A stretch of 64,000 nt of DNA from an uncultured Bacteroidales bacterium (GCA_903903985.1 CAIVAT010000034.1:140044-204043); one strand, 5' to 3'. Numbered from the stretch's first letter, positions 33,806 through 43,956 are shown. Numbers and translations: made by a program. Notes: generated from the sequence alone by a model not told the origin.

Positions 33806-35230
33806 ATGACGTTGAAACATCCGGCCTTCGCCATTCTCTTTCTTGCGGTTCTTTTGATTGGATGCAAAAACAACCAGAAGGAAAATAGCAGCATGAATGC
33901 AATATCCGGTGACAGTTCCCGATATTTGCCAAAAAATTACGTGGAGATCATGCACCCCGATTGGTCTAAGAATGCTACGATCTATGAAGTAAATATCCGC
34001 CAGTATACCCCGGAAGGAACATTTACTGCTTTTGAATCACATCTTCCCCGTTTGAAGGAACTTGGAATCGATATCATCTGGTTGATGCCCATCCATCCCG
34101 TTGGCGTTAAAAACAGGAAAGGCAAGCTTGGCAGTTACTATTCCGTGAAAGATTATTATGGTGTCAATCCCGAGTTTGGCAACCTGGAAGATTTTAAATC
34201 CCTGGTCAATAAAATTCATAAAATGGGAATGCATATCATCATCGACTGGGTGGCCAACCATTCGGCCTGGGACAATCCGCTGGCAACCGAACACCCTGAA
34301 TGGTACTCGAAATCCCAGGATGGCAATTTCCAGCCCACACCCTGGTACGATTGGGCCGACATCATTGATTTCGATTATGACCAGCCCGGGATCAGGAAAT
34401 ACATGACGGAGGTGATGAAATACTGGGTGAAGGAAGCGGATATTGACGGCTACCGCTGTGATGTAGCCGGATTCATCCCTGTTGATTTCTGGGAGAACCT
34501 GCGGAGCGAACTTGATCAGATCAAACCGGTTTTCATGCTGGCGGAATGGGAATCGCGCGACCTCCATAAAAAGGCATTCGACATGACCTATTCATGGAGC
34601 CTGTGGGATAAAATGCATGATATTACCGTGGGCAAGAAAGCCATTGGCGGCCTCATCGAATACATGGCGCACGATGTCAACACTTTCCCGAAAAACGGGT
34701 ACAGGATGACCTTTACCGACAACCATGATAAAAATTCCTGGGAAGGAAATCAGTTCTCCAATTTTGGCGAAGGGCTGAAAACCTGCATGGTGCTTGCCGG
34801 AGTGGTAAACGGAATGCCGCTGGTATACAGTGGCCAGGAGGCGGGGCTTGACCGGTCGCTTGCTTTTTTCGACAAGGATGTAATTCAGTGGAAAAAACAT
34901 CCCTTTTTTGACATCTATAAAAAACTGTTCGCCCTGAAGCATGAAAACCAGGCATTGTGGAATGGTGACTGGGGTGGCGGAATGGTAAGAATATTCAATG
35001 ATCAACCCGACCGGGTCATCTCATTTTCCAGGGAGAAAAATGGCGATCAGGTGATCCCTGTCTTTAATTTCAGCGATAAACCCGTGAAGGTGAAACTCGA
35101 ATCGAAACACCATGAGGGGAATTATACTGAGCTCTTCTCGGGTGCTGCATTTATTTTAAAAGGAGGGGACGAATTGTCGCTGGGGCCCTGGGGCTATCTC
35201 GTGCTGGTGAAAAAGGTCACGAAATCATGA
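33806..35230 (+). CDS. Alpha-amylase-family (GH13) glycoside hydrolase lipoprotein
   Basis: 474 residues. The signal peptide ends in a lipobox (LLIGC, Cys20), so the enzyme is membrane-anchored. GH13 regions: 'LKELGIDIIWLMPIHPVG' (beta 2-3), 'MGMHIIIDWVANHSAWDN' (region I), 'DIDGYRCDVAGFIP' with nucleophile Asp219, 'MLAEWES' with acid/base Glu247, and 'FTDNHDKNSW' with Asp308. The whole barrel and a C-terminal beta domain ('VIPVFNFSDKPVKVKLE') are present. It should cleave alpha-1,4 glucans or related sugars outside the inner membrane. It overlaps the convergent PAS gene by 6 bases, and no sus genes are near. Confidence 0.93.
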   Translation: MTLKHPAFAILFLAVLLIGCKNNQKENSSMNAISGDSSRYLPKNYVEIMHPDWSKNATIYEVNIRQYTPEGTFTAFESHLPRLKELGIDIIWLMPIHPVGVKNRKGKLGSYYSVKDYYGVNPEFGNLEDFKSLVNKIHKMGMHIIIDWVANHSAWDNPLATEHPEWYSKSQDGNFQPTPWYDWADIIDFDYDQPGIRKYMTEVMKYWVKEADIDGYRCDVAGFIPVDFWENLRSELDQIKPVFMLAEWESRDLHKKAFDMTYSWSLWDKMHDITVGKKAIGGLIEYMAHDVNTFPKNGYRMTFTDNHDKNSWEGNQFSNFGEGLKTCMVLAGVVNGMPLVYSGQEAGLDRSLAFFDKDVIQWKKHPFFDIYKKLFALKHENQALWNGDWGGGMVRIFNDQPDRVISFSREKNGDQVIPVFNFSDKPVKVKLESKHHEGNYTELFSGAAFILKGGDELSLGPWGYLVLVKKVTKS

Positions 35231-36640
35231 ATGAAGCGTATATTTTTCTTCGCCTCCGTTTTTCTTCAGGAGTTCATTTATTTCCTTCTTAAGTTCAATC
35301 ATTCTGATTTCACGGCCAACCATCAGGTTGTTAAACTGTTCAAGTTCATCGGAGTTCTTTTTCAAAGCAATTTCGGCGTGTTTGCGTTCTGTTATATCGC
35401 TGATGGTCCCGATCAATTTTACTGGTTGCTTCCTGCTGTCAAATTCAAGTTGGCCCATGCCATGGACCCATACTTCCCGGCCGGTTGTATGGTTGATGAT
35501 CATATATTCCTTGTCAAACACCTGCCCTTTGCCAATTACTTCATTTTCAACATAATCAGACATCTCACGGCGCCAATCCGGATGAATTAAACCCAGCCAG
35601 CCTTCCAGCGACCGCAGATAATTTTCATCAATTCCAAAAATGCCATCCAAAATTTTTGAACTTTTCCACAACCCATCAGTGATTTTCCAAACATAGCTTC
35701 CCAAACGGGCAACTGCCTGTGTTTCCATCAACAGCCTTTCATTTTCCCGCAACTCCGTTTCAGCCAGTTTGCGATCAGTGATATCAATCAACGCTCCATA
35801 GACGATACAGTTTCCGGGGTAATCTGAATCGTGAAAACACTCGGCGTAGGATGCAACCCATAAAATGCCGCCCTGCTTGTTCCGGAGGCGAAGTTCACAC
35901 CTCCCGGAAGATCCGGGGGTGAGACCGGCTACATTTTTCCTGAAAATATCCAGATCCTCCTCCATCACAAGTTTACCCCAGCATCCGAAACCAATGATCT
36001 CCCCGATGGAATAACCTGTAATTTTCTCGGCGGTACCCGTCATCCAGTCGATCGAATAATTGCCGTCCGCCAGGAGTACACAGGAATAAGATAAATCAGA
36101 GATTGTAGTCGTGACATGCCTGAAACGTTCTTCGCTCCTTTTTAATGCATTCTCCGATTTCACCTGGTCTGTGATGTCGGTTGTTACGCCAATTACTCCA
36201 ATTATTTCACCGGAGCTGTCAAACCACGGTGTTTTATTGGCAAGAAACTGGTGTATCCTCCCATTGATCAACCCGGTTTCTTTCGTTTTGTAAGGCTGAC
36301 CTGTCGACATTACATATTCATCAGACTTCCGGAATTCATGCGCCGTCGCAGCCGGAAGTAATTCCAGGTCGGTATGGCCCAGCACTTCTGTCACTGTAAG
36401 TCCAATCATACGTGCGCCTGCTTCATTGACGACCTGGTATTTCCCTGAGGCGTCTTTGGCAAAAATAGCCTCTGACGCACTGTTGATGATCGTGCTGAAC
36501 AAGTGCCTCTGGTCCGGAATTTCCGGCCCTTCCGGTTTGGAATTTACTGTATCGACAACAGTCAAACGGGGTTTTTCTCCTTTGGAGGATTGCACTGAAA
36601 ACCCAGCATGCTTTTTTTTATCATTTCCCGGTATGCTCAT
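35225..36640 (-). CDS. PAS-domain protein without a kinase or other output domain
   Basis: 471 residues with three PAS domains, at ~45-160 ('IINSASEAIFAKDASGKYQV ... GVIGVTTDITDQV'), ~170-290 ('SIDWMTGTAEKITGYSIGEI ... GALIDITDRKLAE') and ~305-420 ('GSYVWKITDGLW ... LIGTISDITERKHAE'). The end is a short coiled coil ('LEQFNNLMVGREIRMIELKKEINELL'), and then the protein stops. No histidine kinase, GGDEF or HTH module follows, and no membrane helix is seen. It may signal through a partner, or be an orphan sensor whose output protein is encoded elsewhere. Confidence 0.85.
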   Translation of the reverse strand: MSIPGNDKKKHAGFSVQSSKGEKPRLTVVDTVNSKPEGPEIPDQRHLFSTIINSASEAIFAKDASGKYQVVNEAGARMIGLTVTEVLGHTDLELLPAATAHEFRKSDEYVMSTGQPYKTKETGLINGRIHQFLANKTPWFDSSGEIIGVIGVTTDITDQVKSENALKRSEERFRHVTTTISDLSYSCVLLADGNYSIDWMTGTAEKITGYSIGEIIGFGCWGKLVMEEDLDIFRKNVAGLTPGSSGRCELRLRNKQGGILWVASYAECFHDSDYPGNCIVYGALIDITDRKLAETELRENERLLMETQAVARLGSYVWKITDGLWKSSKILDGIFGIDENYLRSLEGWLGLIHPDWRREMSDYVENEVIGKGQVFDKEYMIINHTTGREVWVHGMGQLEFDSRKQPVKLIGTISDITERKHAEIALKKNSDELEQFNNLMVGREIRMIELKKEINELLKKNGGEEKYTLHS

Positions 36641-36746
36641 TGTATTTTCTGAGAGGAAAAATTTGTAAAAAAAATTAATAAATCAGGAGAACACATCAAT
36701 TTTTGCCCCCGACTTAATTCAAAAATCGTAATTCGGTTTTCACTCT

Positions 36747-38657
36747 TCATTTTGAAAGTGTGAATGTTCCTGTCACCTTGTGAATTACACCGGGTAAATA
36801 TTTGCTTTCATAACTTGCATTGTATGTGTAAACCTCCGGTCCCGCGTCCCTGCCTTTCACTTTTCCGTCCCAACCGTAGGTAATATCGCCCGATTCAAAA
36901 ATCAGCGTACCCCATCGATCAAAAATCTGCAGTTTGTACTTGATGATATCTTTGCCAACAGGCATGTAGTAATCATTCAACCCGTCGCCGTTTGGAGAAA
37001 AGGCGGTCGGGAACCAAATTTCAAGAGGGCACTCACTAACCTGAAGGTTGGTGATCAGCAGGCTGTCACATCCTTTTGCCGACCGGAGTGTGTCGTGGTA
37101 AACCCCGGTGGAATATTGCAAAGCATTCTGGGCCCAGTATGATTGTCCCTTGCAAATGGTTGTATCGACCATGGACGGAGCGGGATTATCCAACGTAACT
37201 TTTATTGTATCAGAAACTTCACATTTCCAGGAATTCACAACCTTCACCCAGTATTTTCCTGTGGCATCCACGACGATGGACTGTGTTCTGGCTCCTGTCG
37301 ACCAGAGATAGAGACTGTCGCCTGTTCCGGCATTGAGCGTTGTAACCTTGCCTTTGCAGATCGTCCGGTCGGGGCCCAGAGACAAGATCGGTTTGGGCAT
37401 TACAACTACATTTTTACACTTCGATGACTGTGCGGAATTTTGATCGACAACAGTGAGCATAACATTGTAGCTTCCTGGCACATGATACGTAATTGGCGGA
37501 GGGTCGATCCCGGAATAGAATGGAAGCGATGCGTCGGCGCAGGAAGGGAAATACATACGGGTGATCGTAGAGCTGCCATAGTTTGCCACCAACGCATATA
37601 AAGTATCTCCCTGCCGTACAAATTCCGAAATGCCATAGGGCTTGTTCAATATCCCGTTATTGGGTATCTGATAGCCACTTACAGGGCCTCCAAGGCCTTG
37701 TTTAAAAACCAGGTGCACAATACAAAGGTCGGCCTGTTGTACACAATTGGCCACAAAACCATTGATGGTGCCACATTCAATGACCAGTGATATTCCTGAA
37801 TTCAGGATTAACCCGCCGATATTGGGAATCGGAGAACCACCCGGAGCAGGGTTCATCAGGGACGAGCCGAATTTTATCCGGCTCAGCGTGCTGTTGCCTA
37901 AATTGCAGATGAATGCATACCAGTTGTCATTTTCAGTTGCGAGGATGATGCTGGCAGGTGAATTCAGCTGGCCTATATTCCCAAGGTTGGTCTCCACCGG
38001 ATCATTGCCAAGATTTTGACCGAAATCCAGGCGCACTAAGTTGTTACCGGAAATATCAGTCAAAAAGCCAACCCATTCTGCATTTTGCATGGCAACAGCC
38101 AATCCGCAGCCCATGATAACCGTCGACAAATCAATAACCTGTGAAGTCGGTATATTTGAAAGCGAACTCCCGAAAACCAATCTCACAAGTTTATTCCCAT
38201 TGGCAACATACCCAAACCAGGTGCCCTTGTCTTTTTTAACCTGGATGCCTGTTACCTCATTTGAGAGAACATTAAAATTTCCAAGATCTGTGATCGCCAG
38301 TGGATTCTGGATCAATGAATTTCCGTAGTAACACCTGATCACCTTTGCATTTCCGGTGCTTGTTGTAAAAGTATAATACTCCGGGCCATCATTAACAACT
38401 GTGATAAACCGCGGTGCGCTCAATAACGAATTGGGACTGCCCAGGTTATCTCCGTCCGGTTCATTGGATGCATTGCCTGTGCAAAAACTCCATTTATAAG
38501 AGATTGCCGAAGGCGGTTGCACATTGGTGATGACAACCGGGTAATCTTCGCAGAGTGTATCAGGCATTGAAAAGCCTGCATCCTGGGCCCTGCAGATGAC
38601 AGAAACAGCAAAAAATAAAAAAATAAAAAGTAACCTGTTTTTCATATGGCATATCAT
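36747..38657 (-). CDS. Secreted beta-propeller-like protein with CHU_C (type B T9SS) C-terminal domain
   Basis: 636 residues; the better start is probably MKNRLLFIFLFF (38642), giving a signal peptide up to 'VICRAQ'. Between ~100 and 400 are repeats of the form 'NKLVRLVFGSSLSNIP', 'NNLVRLDFGQNLGNDP', 'STLSRIKFGSSLMNPA', suggestive of a propeller. A PKD-like segment (~400-440), two Ig-like segments with 'CKGKVTTLNAGTGDSLYLWS' and 'CKGQSYW', then CHU_C: 'FPTAFSPNGDGLNDYYMPVG', 'YKLQIFDRWGTLIFES'. CHU_C targets proteins to the type IX secretion system, so it is expected on the surface or outside. Confidence 0.88.
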   Translation of the reverse strand: MICHMKNRLLFIFLFFAVSVICRAQDAGFSMPDTLCEDYPVVITNVQPPSAISYKWSFCTGNASNEPDGDNLGSPNSLLSAPRFITVVNDGPEYYTFTTSTGNAKVIRCYYGNSLIQNPLAITDLGNFNVLSNEVTGIQVKKDKGTWFGYVANGNKLVRLVFGSSLSNIPTSQVIDLSTVIMGCGLAVAMQNAEWVGFLTDISGNNLVRLDFGQNLGNDPVETNLGNIGQLNSPASIILATENDNWYAFICNLGNSTLSRIKFGSSLMNPAPGGSPIPNIGGLILNSGISLVIECGTINGFVANCVQQADLCIVHLVFKQGLGGPVSGYQIPNNGILNKPYGISEFVRQGDTLYALVANYGSSTITRMYFPSCADASLPFYSGIDPPPITYHVPGSYNVMLTVVDQNSAQSSKCKNVVVMPKPILSLGPDRTICKGKVTTLNAGTGDSLYLWSTGARTQSIVVDATGKYWVKVVNSWKCEVSDTIKVTLDNPAPSMVDTTICKGQSYWAQNALQYSTGVYHDTLRSAKGCDSLLITNLQVSECPLEIWFPTAFSPNGDGLNDYYMPVGKDIIKYKLQIFDRWGTLIFESGDITYGWDGKVKGRDAGPEVYTYNASYESKYLPGVIHKVTGTFTLSK

Positions 38658-39934
38658 CGGATGAGCATTACTGTACCCTTGTTGCTGACTCTTTTTTTAT
38701 TTGCATCCTCGTAATAAATGGCCCACACATAGGCATCACCGGGGCAAAGTTCGCCGGTGTTGTTCATTCTGCCGTTCCAGGGTTTCGTAATGTCGGTTTC
38801 CGAAAAAACCATCTGGCCCCAGCGATTGTATATGTTGATGTTGTATTTTGTAATGTTTTCGGATGGCAGGCCAAGGATATCGAAGGTGTCATTCAACTTG
38901 TCATCATTGGGAGTAAAGGCAGTGGGGACATTCGGAAAAACTTTCACGGTGACGAAGTCTGTAAAAGTTTCCCCGTTGCATATTGTGGCAGTCACTTTGT
39001 AGGTGGTGGTTTCGTTGGGCGTTACCACCACGGTGGAGTCTGTTGAAAACGGATCCTGGCTGGAACCTTCGTACCAGCGATATTCAATTTTATCGCCCGG
39101 AGTGATGGGTTCGAGTTTATCATTCAGGATGGGCTCCACGACATAGGTATCCTGGTTTTGCCGGATATACCGCCAGCCTTCAGGCGAACCGGCCGCGACC
39201 GACCATGAGGTTGCATTCCGGCCGGGGGCAGGCATTCCCTGCACATTGTAGGCGTTCTGGATCCCGAGGGTTCCCTTGTTGGCATCCTCTGTTAAACACT
39301 CGGGTTTGACCATGATATGATTTTCAATGGAATCCGCCCCGGTCAGGACGATCTGGAAGGTTGCCACCTTTTCTTCGCACCAGTTCATCGGAATCTGGCA
39401 CCACATCACCACCAGTTTTTTGTGCGTACCTTCCCCTATCGTGCGATAAAAAATATAAGGCCCGCCCGAAGCTTCGGGGTTAAAATTCTGGAAGGGCCCA
39501 AGGATGCAAATTTTTGGCATATAGGTATTTGTCGGCTGGCCGGGTACCAGGAAAGCATTGCGAATGTTGCAGTTTATATCCAGCGGGTTGAAACTGATCC
39601 AACCGTTTGCACCGATGTAAAACCGGGAATAGATTTCGCCATAAAAAGTGAAATCGAAACCGATCGGGAAAGGCCCCTTGACGCCATCATCGGTGATGGT
39701 CACTTCATTGGCCAGCAACCCGTAAGAGGCCTTCAGGGTGACCGGCACCCCCGGATTGATCGTTACATCGGGACCGGCGTCAAGCTGAGCGAAAAGAACC
39801 GCCGGAAGAAACAGGCAAGCCAGGATAACAAGAAATGAATATCGAATATTGAATATTGAATATTGAATACTGAATATTACATTTTGCATTTTGAACTTTG
39901 AATTTTGAATTCGCAATTTGACTTTTCCGAGCAA
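38654..39934 (-). CDS. Secreted protein with CHU_C (type B T9SS) C-terminal domain; repeat-encoded N-terminus
   Basis: 426 residues. Secreted core from 'LVILACLFLPAVLFAQ' on, then 'LDAGPDVTINPGVPVTLKAS', a domain with 'GFDFTFYGEIYSRFYIGANGWISF' and 'TYMPKICILGPFQNF', and the CHU_C end: 'VPTAFTPNDDKLNDTFDILG', 'YNINIYNRWGQMVFSE'. The residues before the signal peptide (IFSIQYS IFNIRYS) are encoded by the heptamer array at 39838-39920, so the start is uncertain; the Met at MQNVIF is an alternative. Overlaps the next CHU_C gene by 4 bases. Confidence 0.85.
   Translation of the reverse strand: MLGKVKLRIQNSKFKMQNVIFSIQYSIFNIRYSFLVILACLFLPAVLFAQLDAGPDVTINPGVPVTLKASYGLLANEVTITDDGVKGPFPIGFDFTFYGEIYSRFYIGANGWISFNPLDINCNIRNAFLVPGQPTNTYMPKICILGPFQNFNPEASGGPYIFYRTIGEGTHKKLVVMWCQIPMNWCEEKVATFQIVLTGADSIENHIMVKPECLTEDANKGTLGIQNAYNVQGMPAPGRNATSWSVAAGSPEGWRYIRQNQDTYVVEPILNDKLEPITPGDKIEYRWYEGSSQDPFSTDSTVVVTPNETTTYKVTATICNGETFTDFVTVKVFPNVPTAFTPNDDKLNDTFDILGLPSENITKYNINIYNRWGQMVFSETDITKPWNGRMNNTGELCPGDAYVWAIYYEDANKKRVSNKGTVMLIR
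39838..39920. repeat. Heptamer tandem array inside the start of a CHU_C gene
   Basis: 7-bp words aatatcg, aatattg (x3), aatactg, aatatta, cattttg (x2), aactttg, aattttg, aattcgc, aatttga, about 12 units. Translated on the minus strand they give a 7-residue periodicity in front of the signal peptide. Confidence 0.8.
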
Positions 39935-39961
39935 ATATCAAGATTTTATCCGAAATAATTT

Positions 39962-39969
39962 TACTTTTG
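39962..39969 (+). promoter_or_regulatory. Possible -7 element of glyA promoter
   Basis: TACTTTTG fits TAnnTTTG, 61 bases before the glyA ATG. No good -33 element at the right distance is visible. Confidence 0.35.
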
Positions 39970-40030
39970 TTCCTCCGGAAGACCTTCTATACAAATCAAC
40001 GATATTTAATCTCCAAAATTTTAACCTGTT

Positions 40031-41311
40031 ATGAAAAAAGATAGTGCGATTTTCAAGGTCATTAAGGATGAATTGCATCGGCAAACCTGCGGGTTGGAAC
40101 TGATTGCTTCAGAAAATTTTGTAAGCGACCAGGTACTGAAAGCCATGGGATCGTGTTTGACCAACAAATATGCCGAGGGATATCCCGGCAAACGGTATTA
40201 TGGCGGATGCCAGAATGTGGACAGATCGGAGCAATTGGCCATCGACCGCGCAAAAGAGCTGTTCAATGCAGAATGGGTCAACGTGCAACCCCATTCAGGC
40301 GCGCAGGCCAACATGGCCGTGCTGCTGGCCTGCCTGAAGCCCGGGGATACCTTCATGGGTCTTGATCTTGCTCATGGCGGACATCTTTCGCATGGTTCTC
40401 CTGTGAATTCATCCGGCATATTATATAAAGCCGCGGCTTACCAGGTGGAGCAGGAAACGGGAATGATCGATTATGACAAAATGGAGCAAAAGGCGCTTTC
40501 ACTCAGGCCAAAACTGTTGATCGCCGGCGCCTCCGCCTACTCCCGCGACTGGGATTACAAGCGCATGCGCAGTATTGCCGACAAGATCGGCGCCTTGCTT
40601 CTTGCCGACATCGCCCATCCGGCCGGACTGATCGCCCGGGGACTGCTTAACGATCCGTTGCCGTATTGCCATGTTGTGACCACTACCACCCACAAAACCC
40701 TGCGTGGCCCGCGTGGCGGCATGATCCTCATGGGCAAGGATTTTGAAAACCCCTGGAAACTTACAACACCAAAAGGCGAGATCAAAATGATGTCGCAACT
40801 GCTTGATTCTGCAGTATTCCCCGGAATCCAGGGCGGACCCCTTGAACATGTGATCGCATCCAAGGCGGTTTCTTTCTTTGAAGCCCTTTCCGATGAGTAT
40901 ATGGACTATATCCTCCAGGTGAAGAAGAATGCGGCTGCCATGGCAAAAGCATTCATTGACAAGGGTTATCATGTTATTTCAGGAGGAACAGACAACCACC
41001 TCATGCTCATTGACCTGAGATCCAAATTCCCCGACATCACCGGGAAACAGGTTGAAAATACACTTGTCAGGGCCGATATTACCGTGAATAAAAATATGGT
41101 CCCTTTCGACAGCCGTTCCCCATTTCAAACTTCCGGGTTGCGTGTCGGTACGCCGGCCATCACCACACGCGGACTGAAAGAAAAACACATGGCGAAAATC
41201 GTCAGCCTGATTGATGAAGTGATCAGCGATATTGAAAATGAATCGAAGATCGTCAAAGTACGCACAAAAGTGAATGAAATGATGGCGGAATTCCCGTTGT
41301 TTGCATACTAG
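40031..41311 (+). CDS. glyA: Serine hydroxymethyltransferase GlyA
   Basis: 426 residues. PLP enzyme that converts serine and tetrahydrofolate into glycine and methylene-THF. '[20 protein letters not shown]', '[20 protein letters not shown]' and '[13 protein letters not shown]' are family landmarks; the PLP lysine is Lys222 in '[14 protein letters not shown]'. '[13 protein letters not shown]' is the folate-site end. Length is typical. It is followed by a palindromic element and then sixA. Confidence 0.97.
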   Translation: MKKDSAIFKVIKDELHRQTCGLELIASENFVSDQVLKAMGSCLTNKYAEGYPGKRYYGGCQNVDRSEQLAIDRAKELFNAEWVNVQPHSGAQANMAVLLACLKPGDTFMGLDLAHGGHLSHGSPVNSSGILYKAAAYQVEQETGMIDYDKMEQKALSLRPKLLIAGASAYSRDWDYKRMRSIADKIGALLLADIAHPAGLIARGLLNDPLPYCHVVTTTTHKTLRGPRGGMILMGKDFENPWKLTTPKGEIKMMSQLLDSAVFPGIQGGPLEHVIASKAVSFFEALSDEYMDYILQVKKNAAAMAKAFIDKGYHVISGGTDNHLMLIDLRSKFPDITGKQVENTLVRADITVNKNMVPFDSRSPFQTSGLRVGTPAITTRGLKEKHMAKIVSLIDEVISDIENESKIVKVRTKVNEMMAEFPLFAY

Positions 41312-41312
41312 T

Positions 41313-41346
41313 ACCCACCCTAACCCTCCCTTTCAAGGGAGGGGGA
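41313..41346 (+). terminator. GC-rich hairpin after glyA (palindromic element, copy 6)
   Basis: cccaccctaaccctcccttt then caagggagggggacg. The stem ccctccctt/aagggaggg is perfect with a 2-base loop. It lies directly after the glyA stop and before sixA, so it may end or attenuate the glyA message. Confidence 0.6.
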
Positions 41347-41364
41347 CGAAGTAAAAACAATCAC

Positions 41365-41859
41365 ATGAAAACCCTCTACCTGATGCGCCATGCCAAATCC
41401 TCCTGGGAAGAACCGGGTGTGTCGGATGCCGATCGTCCGCTGATTCCCAAAGGCATAAAGAAGACCTCGCTGGTCGTGGATTTCCTGTTGAAAAGGGAAA
41501 CCACCATTGATTTGATGATTTCCAGCCCGGCGGTCAGGGCCTATGAAACCGCTAAAATTGTTGCTGCAGGATTGTTCTATCCGGTTAATAAAATCAAAAC
41601 CGACCGGAAGATTTACGATGGCTATTACGACCGGATCCTAGACATCATTTACGGCACTTCGAACGACTTCAAATCACTGATGATTTTTGGCCATAATCCG
41701 ACCATCACCAACCTGGCTAACCTTTTTTTACATCCCGGGATCGAGTACATGCCAACATCCTGCATGGTGTGCCTTGCATTCAACACGGATAAATGGGAAG
41801 AAATCCCGTCAAATGAGGCCATTCAGGAGTTCATCGTATATCCAAAGATGCTGAAATAA
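41365..41859 (+). CDS. SixA-like phosphohistidine phosphatase
   Basis: 164 residues of the histidine phosphatase superfamily: 'LYLMRHAKSSWEEPGVSDADRPL' carries the catalytic RHA motif, 'SSPAVRAYETAKIVA' the second Arg and 'IFGHNPTITNLANLF' the second catalytic His. The short length matches SixA, which dephosphorylates phosphohistidine proteins. It is one base upstream of ppk1, which suggests a shared transcript. Confidence 0.87.
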   Translation: MKTLYLMRHAKSSWEEPGVSDADRPLIPKGIKKTSLVVDFLLKRETTIDLMISSPAVRAYETAKIVAAGLFYPVNKIKTDRKIYDGYYDRILDIIYGTSNDFKSLMIFGHNPTITNLANLFLHPGIEYMPTSCMVCLAFNTDKWEEIPSNEAIQEFIVYPKMLK

Positions 41860-41860
41860 C

Positions 41861-43915
41861 ATGGCCGACCGAAAGAAAGTCCCGATCCTGAACCGAGATC
41901 TCAACTGGCTTTATTTTAATGGCCGGGTGTTGCAGGAAGCAGCCGATACGCGCAACCCGTTGCTGGAAAGATTGAAATTTCTCGGGATATTCTCCAACAA
42001 CCGCGATGAGTTTTTCAGGGTACGCGTTGCAACCCTGAACCGAATGCTGAAAGTTGAACGGTTTCATTACGATACGCCCGTCAACCCAAAGAAGGCTTTA
42101 AAGGAGATCGGGGAATTGGTGCAAACACAGGAGCGTGAGTTCATGCAGGTTTATGAAACCATTGTGCATGACCTGGCCCTTCACGACATTTTCATTGTCA
42201 ACGAAACACAACTTACTGATTTTCATGGAGAATACGTTCGTAAATATTTCAGGGAACAGGTGCGGGTCGGGTTATTTCCAATCATGATCAGCAGTTTGCG
42301 CGACATTTCCTCCCTCCGCGACAAATCAATCTACCTTGCCGTGACCGTCGGACGCAAAGACAAAGCACTCAAAGATGATTATGCCCTCATTGAATTGCCT
42401 ACGAAGACCATTTCCCGGTTCCTGATCCTTCCTACCGAAGGGGATAAACGCTATATCATCCTGCTCGATGACATCATCCGGTATTGCCTGTCTGAAATTT
42501 TCTCCATTTTCGGTTATGACACCTTTTCGGCCTATACGGTAAAAATCACCCGTGATGCTGAAATTGACATCGACACGGATGTTTCCAAGAGTTTCCTGGA
42601 GGTGATGACCGAAAGCCTGAAACAACGGAAACGCGGAATCCCTGTGCGGTTTGTGTATGACAAATCCATTCCGCAGGATTTACTGAAGATCATTACCAAA
42701 CGCCTGGAAATCACCAAAGACGACCCCATCAGGGGTGGCGGGCGATATCACAACTTCAAGGATTTCATGGGGTTTCCCAACCTTGGCCACAAGGAACTTG
42801 AATACGAGCCGCTGGTTCCGCTGATGCACAAAGACCTGCCCATGAACAGGAGCATTCTTGCATCCATCAGGCAAAAAGACATCATGCTGCACTACCCATA
42901 CCAGTCATTCCAGTACATCATTGACCTGCTGCGTGAAGCTTCCATTGATCCGAAGGTGCGGTCGATCAAAATGACGATCTACCGGGCGGCCAAAAATTCG
43001 GGTGTCATCAACGCACTGATCAATGCCGCAAGAAATGGCAAATATGTGACGGTATTCATGGAACTCCAGGCAAGGTTTGACGAGGAAGCCAATATTTTCT
43101 GGACAGAAAGACTGCGTGAAGAGGGAGTGAAAGTCATTCACAGCATCCCCGGGTTTAAGGTTCACAGCAAACTGATCCTGATCCGGAGAAAAGAGAACAA
43201 CAGTAACTTTTTCTTCGCTTTTATCGGAACCGGGAACTTCAATGAGACCACGGCCAAGATTTATTCCGATGTAAGCCTGCTGACTGCAAATCAAACCATC
43301 TGCACCGATGTTGTCAATGCTTTTCACCTGATCGAAGAAAGTTACCGTCCGTACAAATTTAAAGCGCTGGTGGTAGCCCCTGTCAACATGCGTAATTTCT
43401 ACATCAAGATGCTCCATAATGAGATGCACCATGCTGCAGCGGGCCGGGAAGCATGGGTCATCATCAAACTGAACAGTCTCGTGGATGGAGCGATGGTAAA
43501 AAAACTATATAAAGCAAGCCAGGCAGGCGTTAAGATCAAACTCATCATCCGGGGAATCTGTACCCTCGTGCCGGGTATTCCGGGACTCAGTGAGAACATT
43601 GAAGCCATCAGCATCGTCGACCGTTTTCTTGAACATGCCCGGATCCTGGTCTTTTGCAATGGCGGCGACAACCAGTTTTACATTACCTCCGCCGACTGGA
43701 TGGTCAGGAATTTTGATAACCGCATCGAAGTGGCAACACCGGTGTTGGATGAGGGAATCCGTGAACAACTTCGTAAAATGCTCGAGATTCAATTGTCAGA
43801 CAATGTCAAGGCCAGGATCATCGGACCGGGTGAGCAAAACAAGTACAAAAAAACAGGTGGCCCGAAAATACGATCGCAGGTGGAGATTTACAACTATCTT
43901 AAGGGACAAATATAG
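41861..43915 (+). CDS. ppk1: Polyphosphate kinase Ppk1
   Basis: 684 residues. 'NRDLNWLYFNGRVLQEA' opens the N-terminal domain, and 'FFRVRVATLNRML' the head domain. The autophosphorylated histidine is His435 in 'GFKVHSKLILIRR' and the second catalytic histidine is His592 in 'RFLEHARILVF', the same numbers as in the E. coli enzyme. It polymerises phosphate from ATP into polyphosphate. Nearby are sixA and, further left, the pst genes, so phosphate uptake and storage genes fall in the same window. Confidence 0.96.
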   Translation: MADRKKVPILNRDLNWLYFNGRVLQEAADTRNPLLERLKFLGIFSNNRDEFFRVRVATLNRMLKVERFHYDTPVNPKKALKEIGELVQTQEREFMQVYETIVHDLALHDIFIVNETQLTDFHGEYVRKYFREQVRVGLFPIMISSLRDISSLRDKSIYLAVTVGRKDKALKDDYALIELPTKTISRFLILPTEGDKRYIILLDDIIRYCLSEIFSIFGYDTFSAYTVKITRDAEIDIDTDVSKSFLEVMTESLKQRKRGIPVRFVYDKSIPQDLLKIITKRLEITKDDPIRGGGRYHNFKDFMGFPNLGHKELEYEPLVPLMHKDLPMNRSILASIRQKDIMLHYPYQSFQYIIDLLREASIDPKVRSIKMTIYRAAKNSGVINALINAARNGKYVTVFMELQARFDEEANIFWTERLREEGVKVIHSIPGFKVHSKLILIRRKENNSNFFFAFIGTGNFNETTAKIYSDVSLLTANQTICTDVVNAFHLIEESYRPYKFKALVVAPVNMRNFYIKMLHNEMHHAAAGREAWVIIKLNSLVDGAMVKKLYKASQAGVKIKLIIRGICTLVPGIPGLSENIEAISIVDRFLEHARILVFCNGGDNQFYITSADWMVRNFDNRIEVATPVLDEGIREQLRKMLEIQLSDNVKARIIGPGEQNKYKKTGGPKIRSQVEIYNYLKGQI

Positions 43916-43928
43916 GCAATGCAGAAAA

Positions 43929-43949
43929 TAAATCGTAAATCGTAATTTA
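43929..43949. repeat. Short heptamer array before the DivIC/FtsB-like gene
   Basis: taaatcg-taaatcg-taattta, three 7-bp units ending 7 bases before the ATG at 43957. Same word as in the cox operon arrays. Confidence 0.7.
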
Positions 43950-43956
43950 GTTTTCC

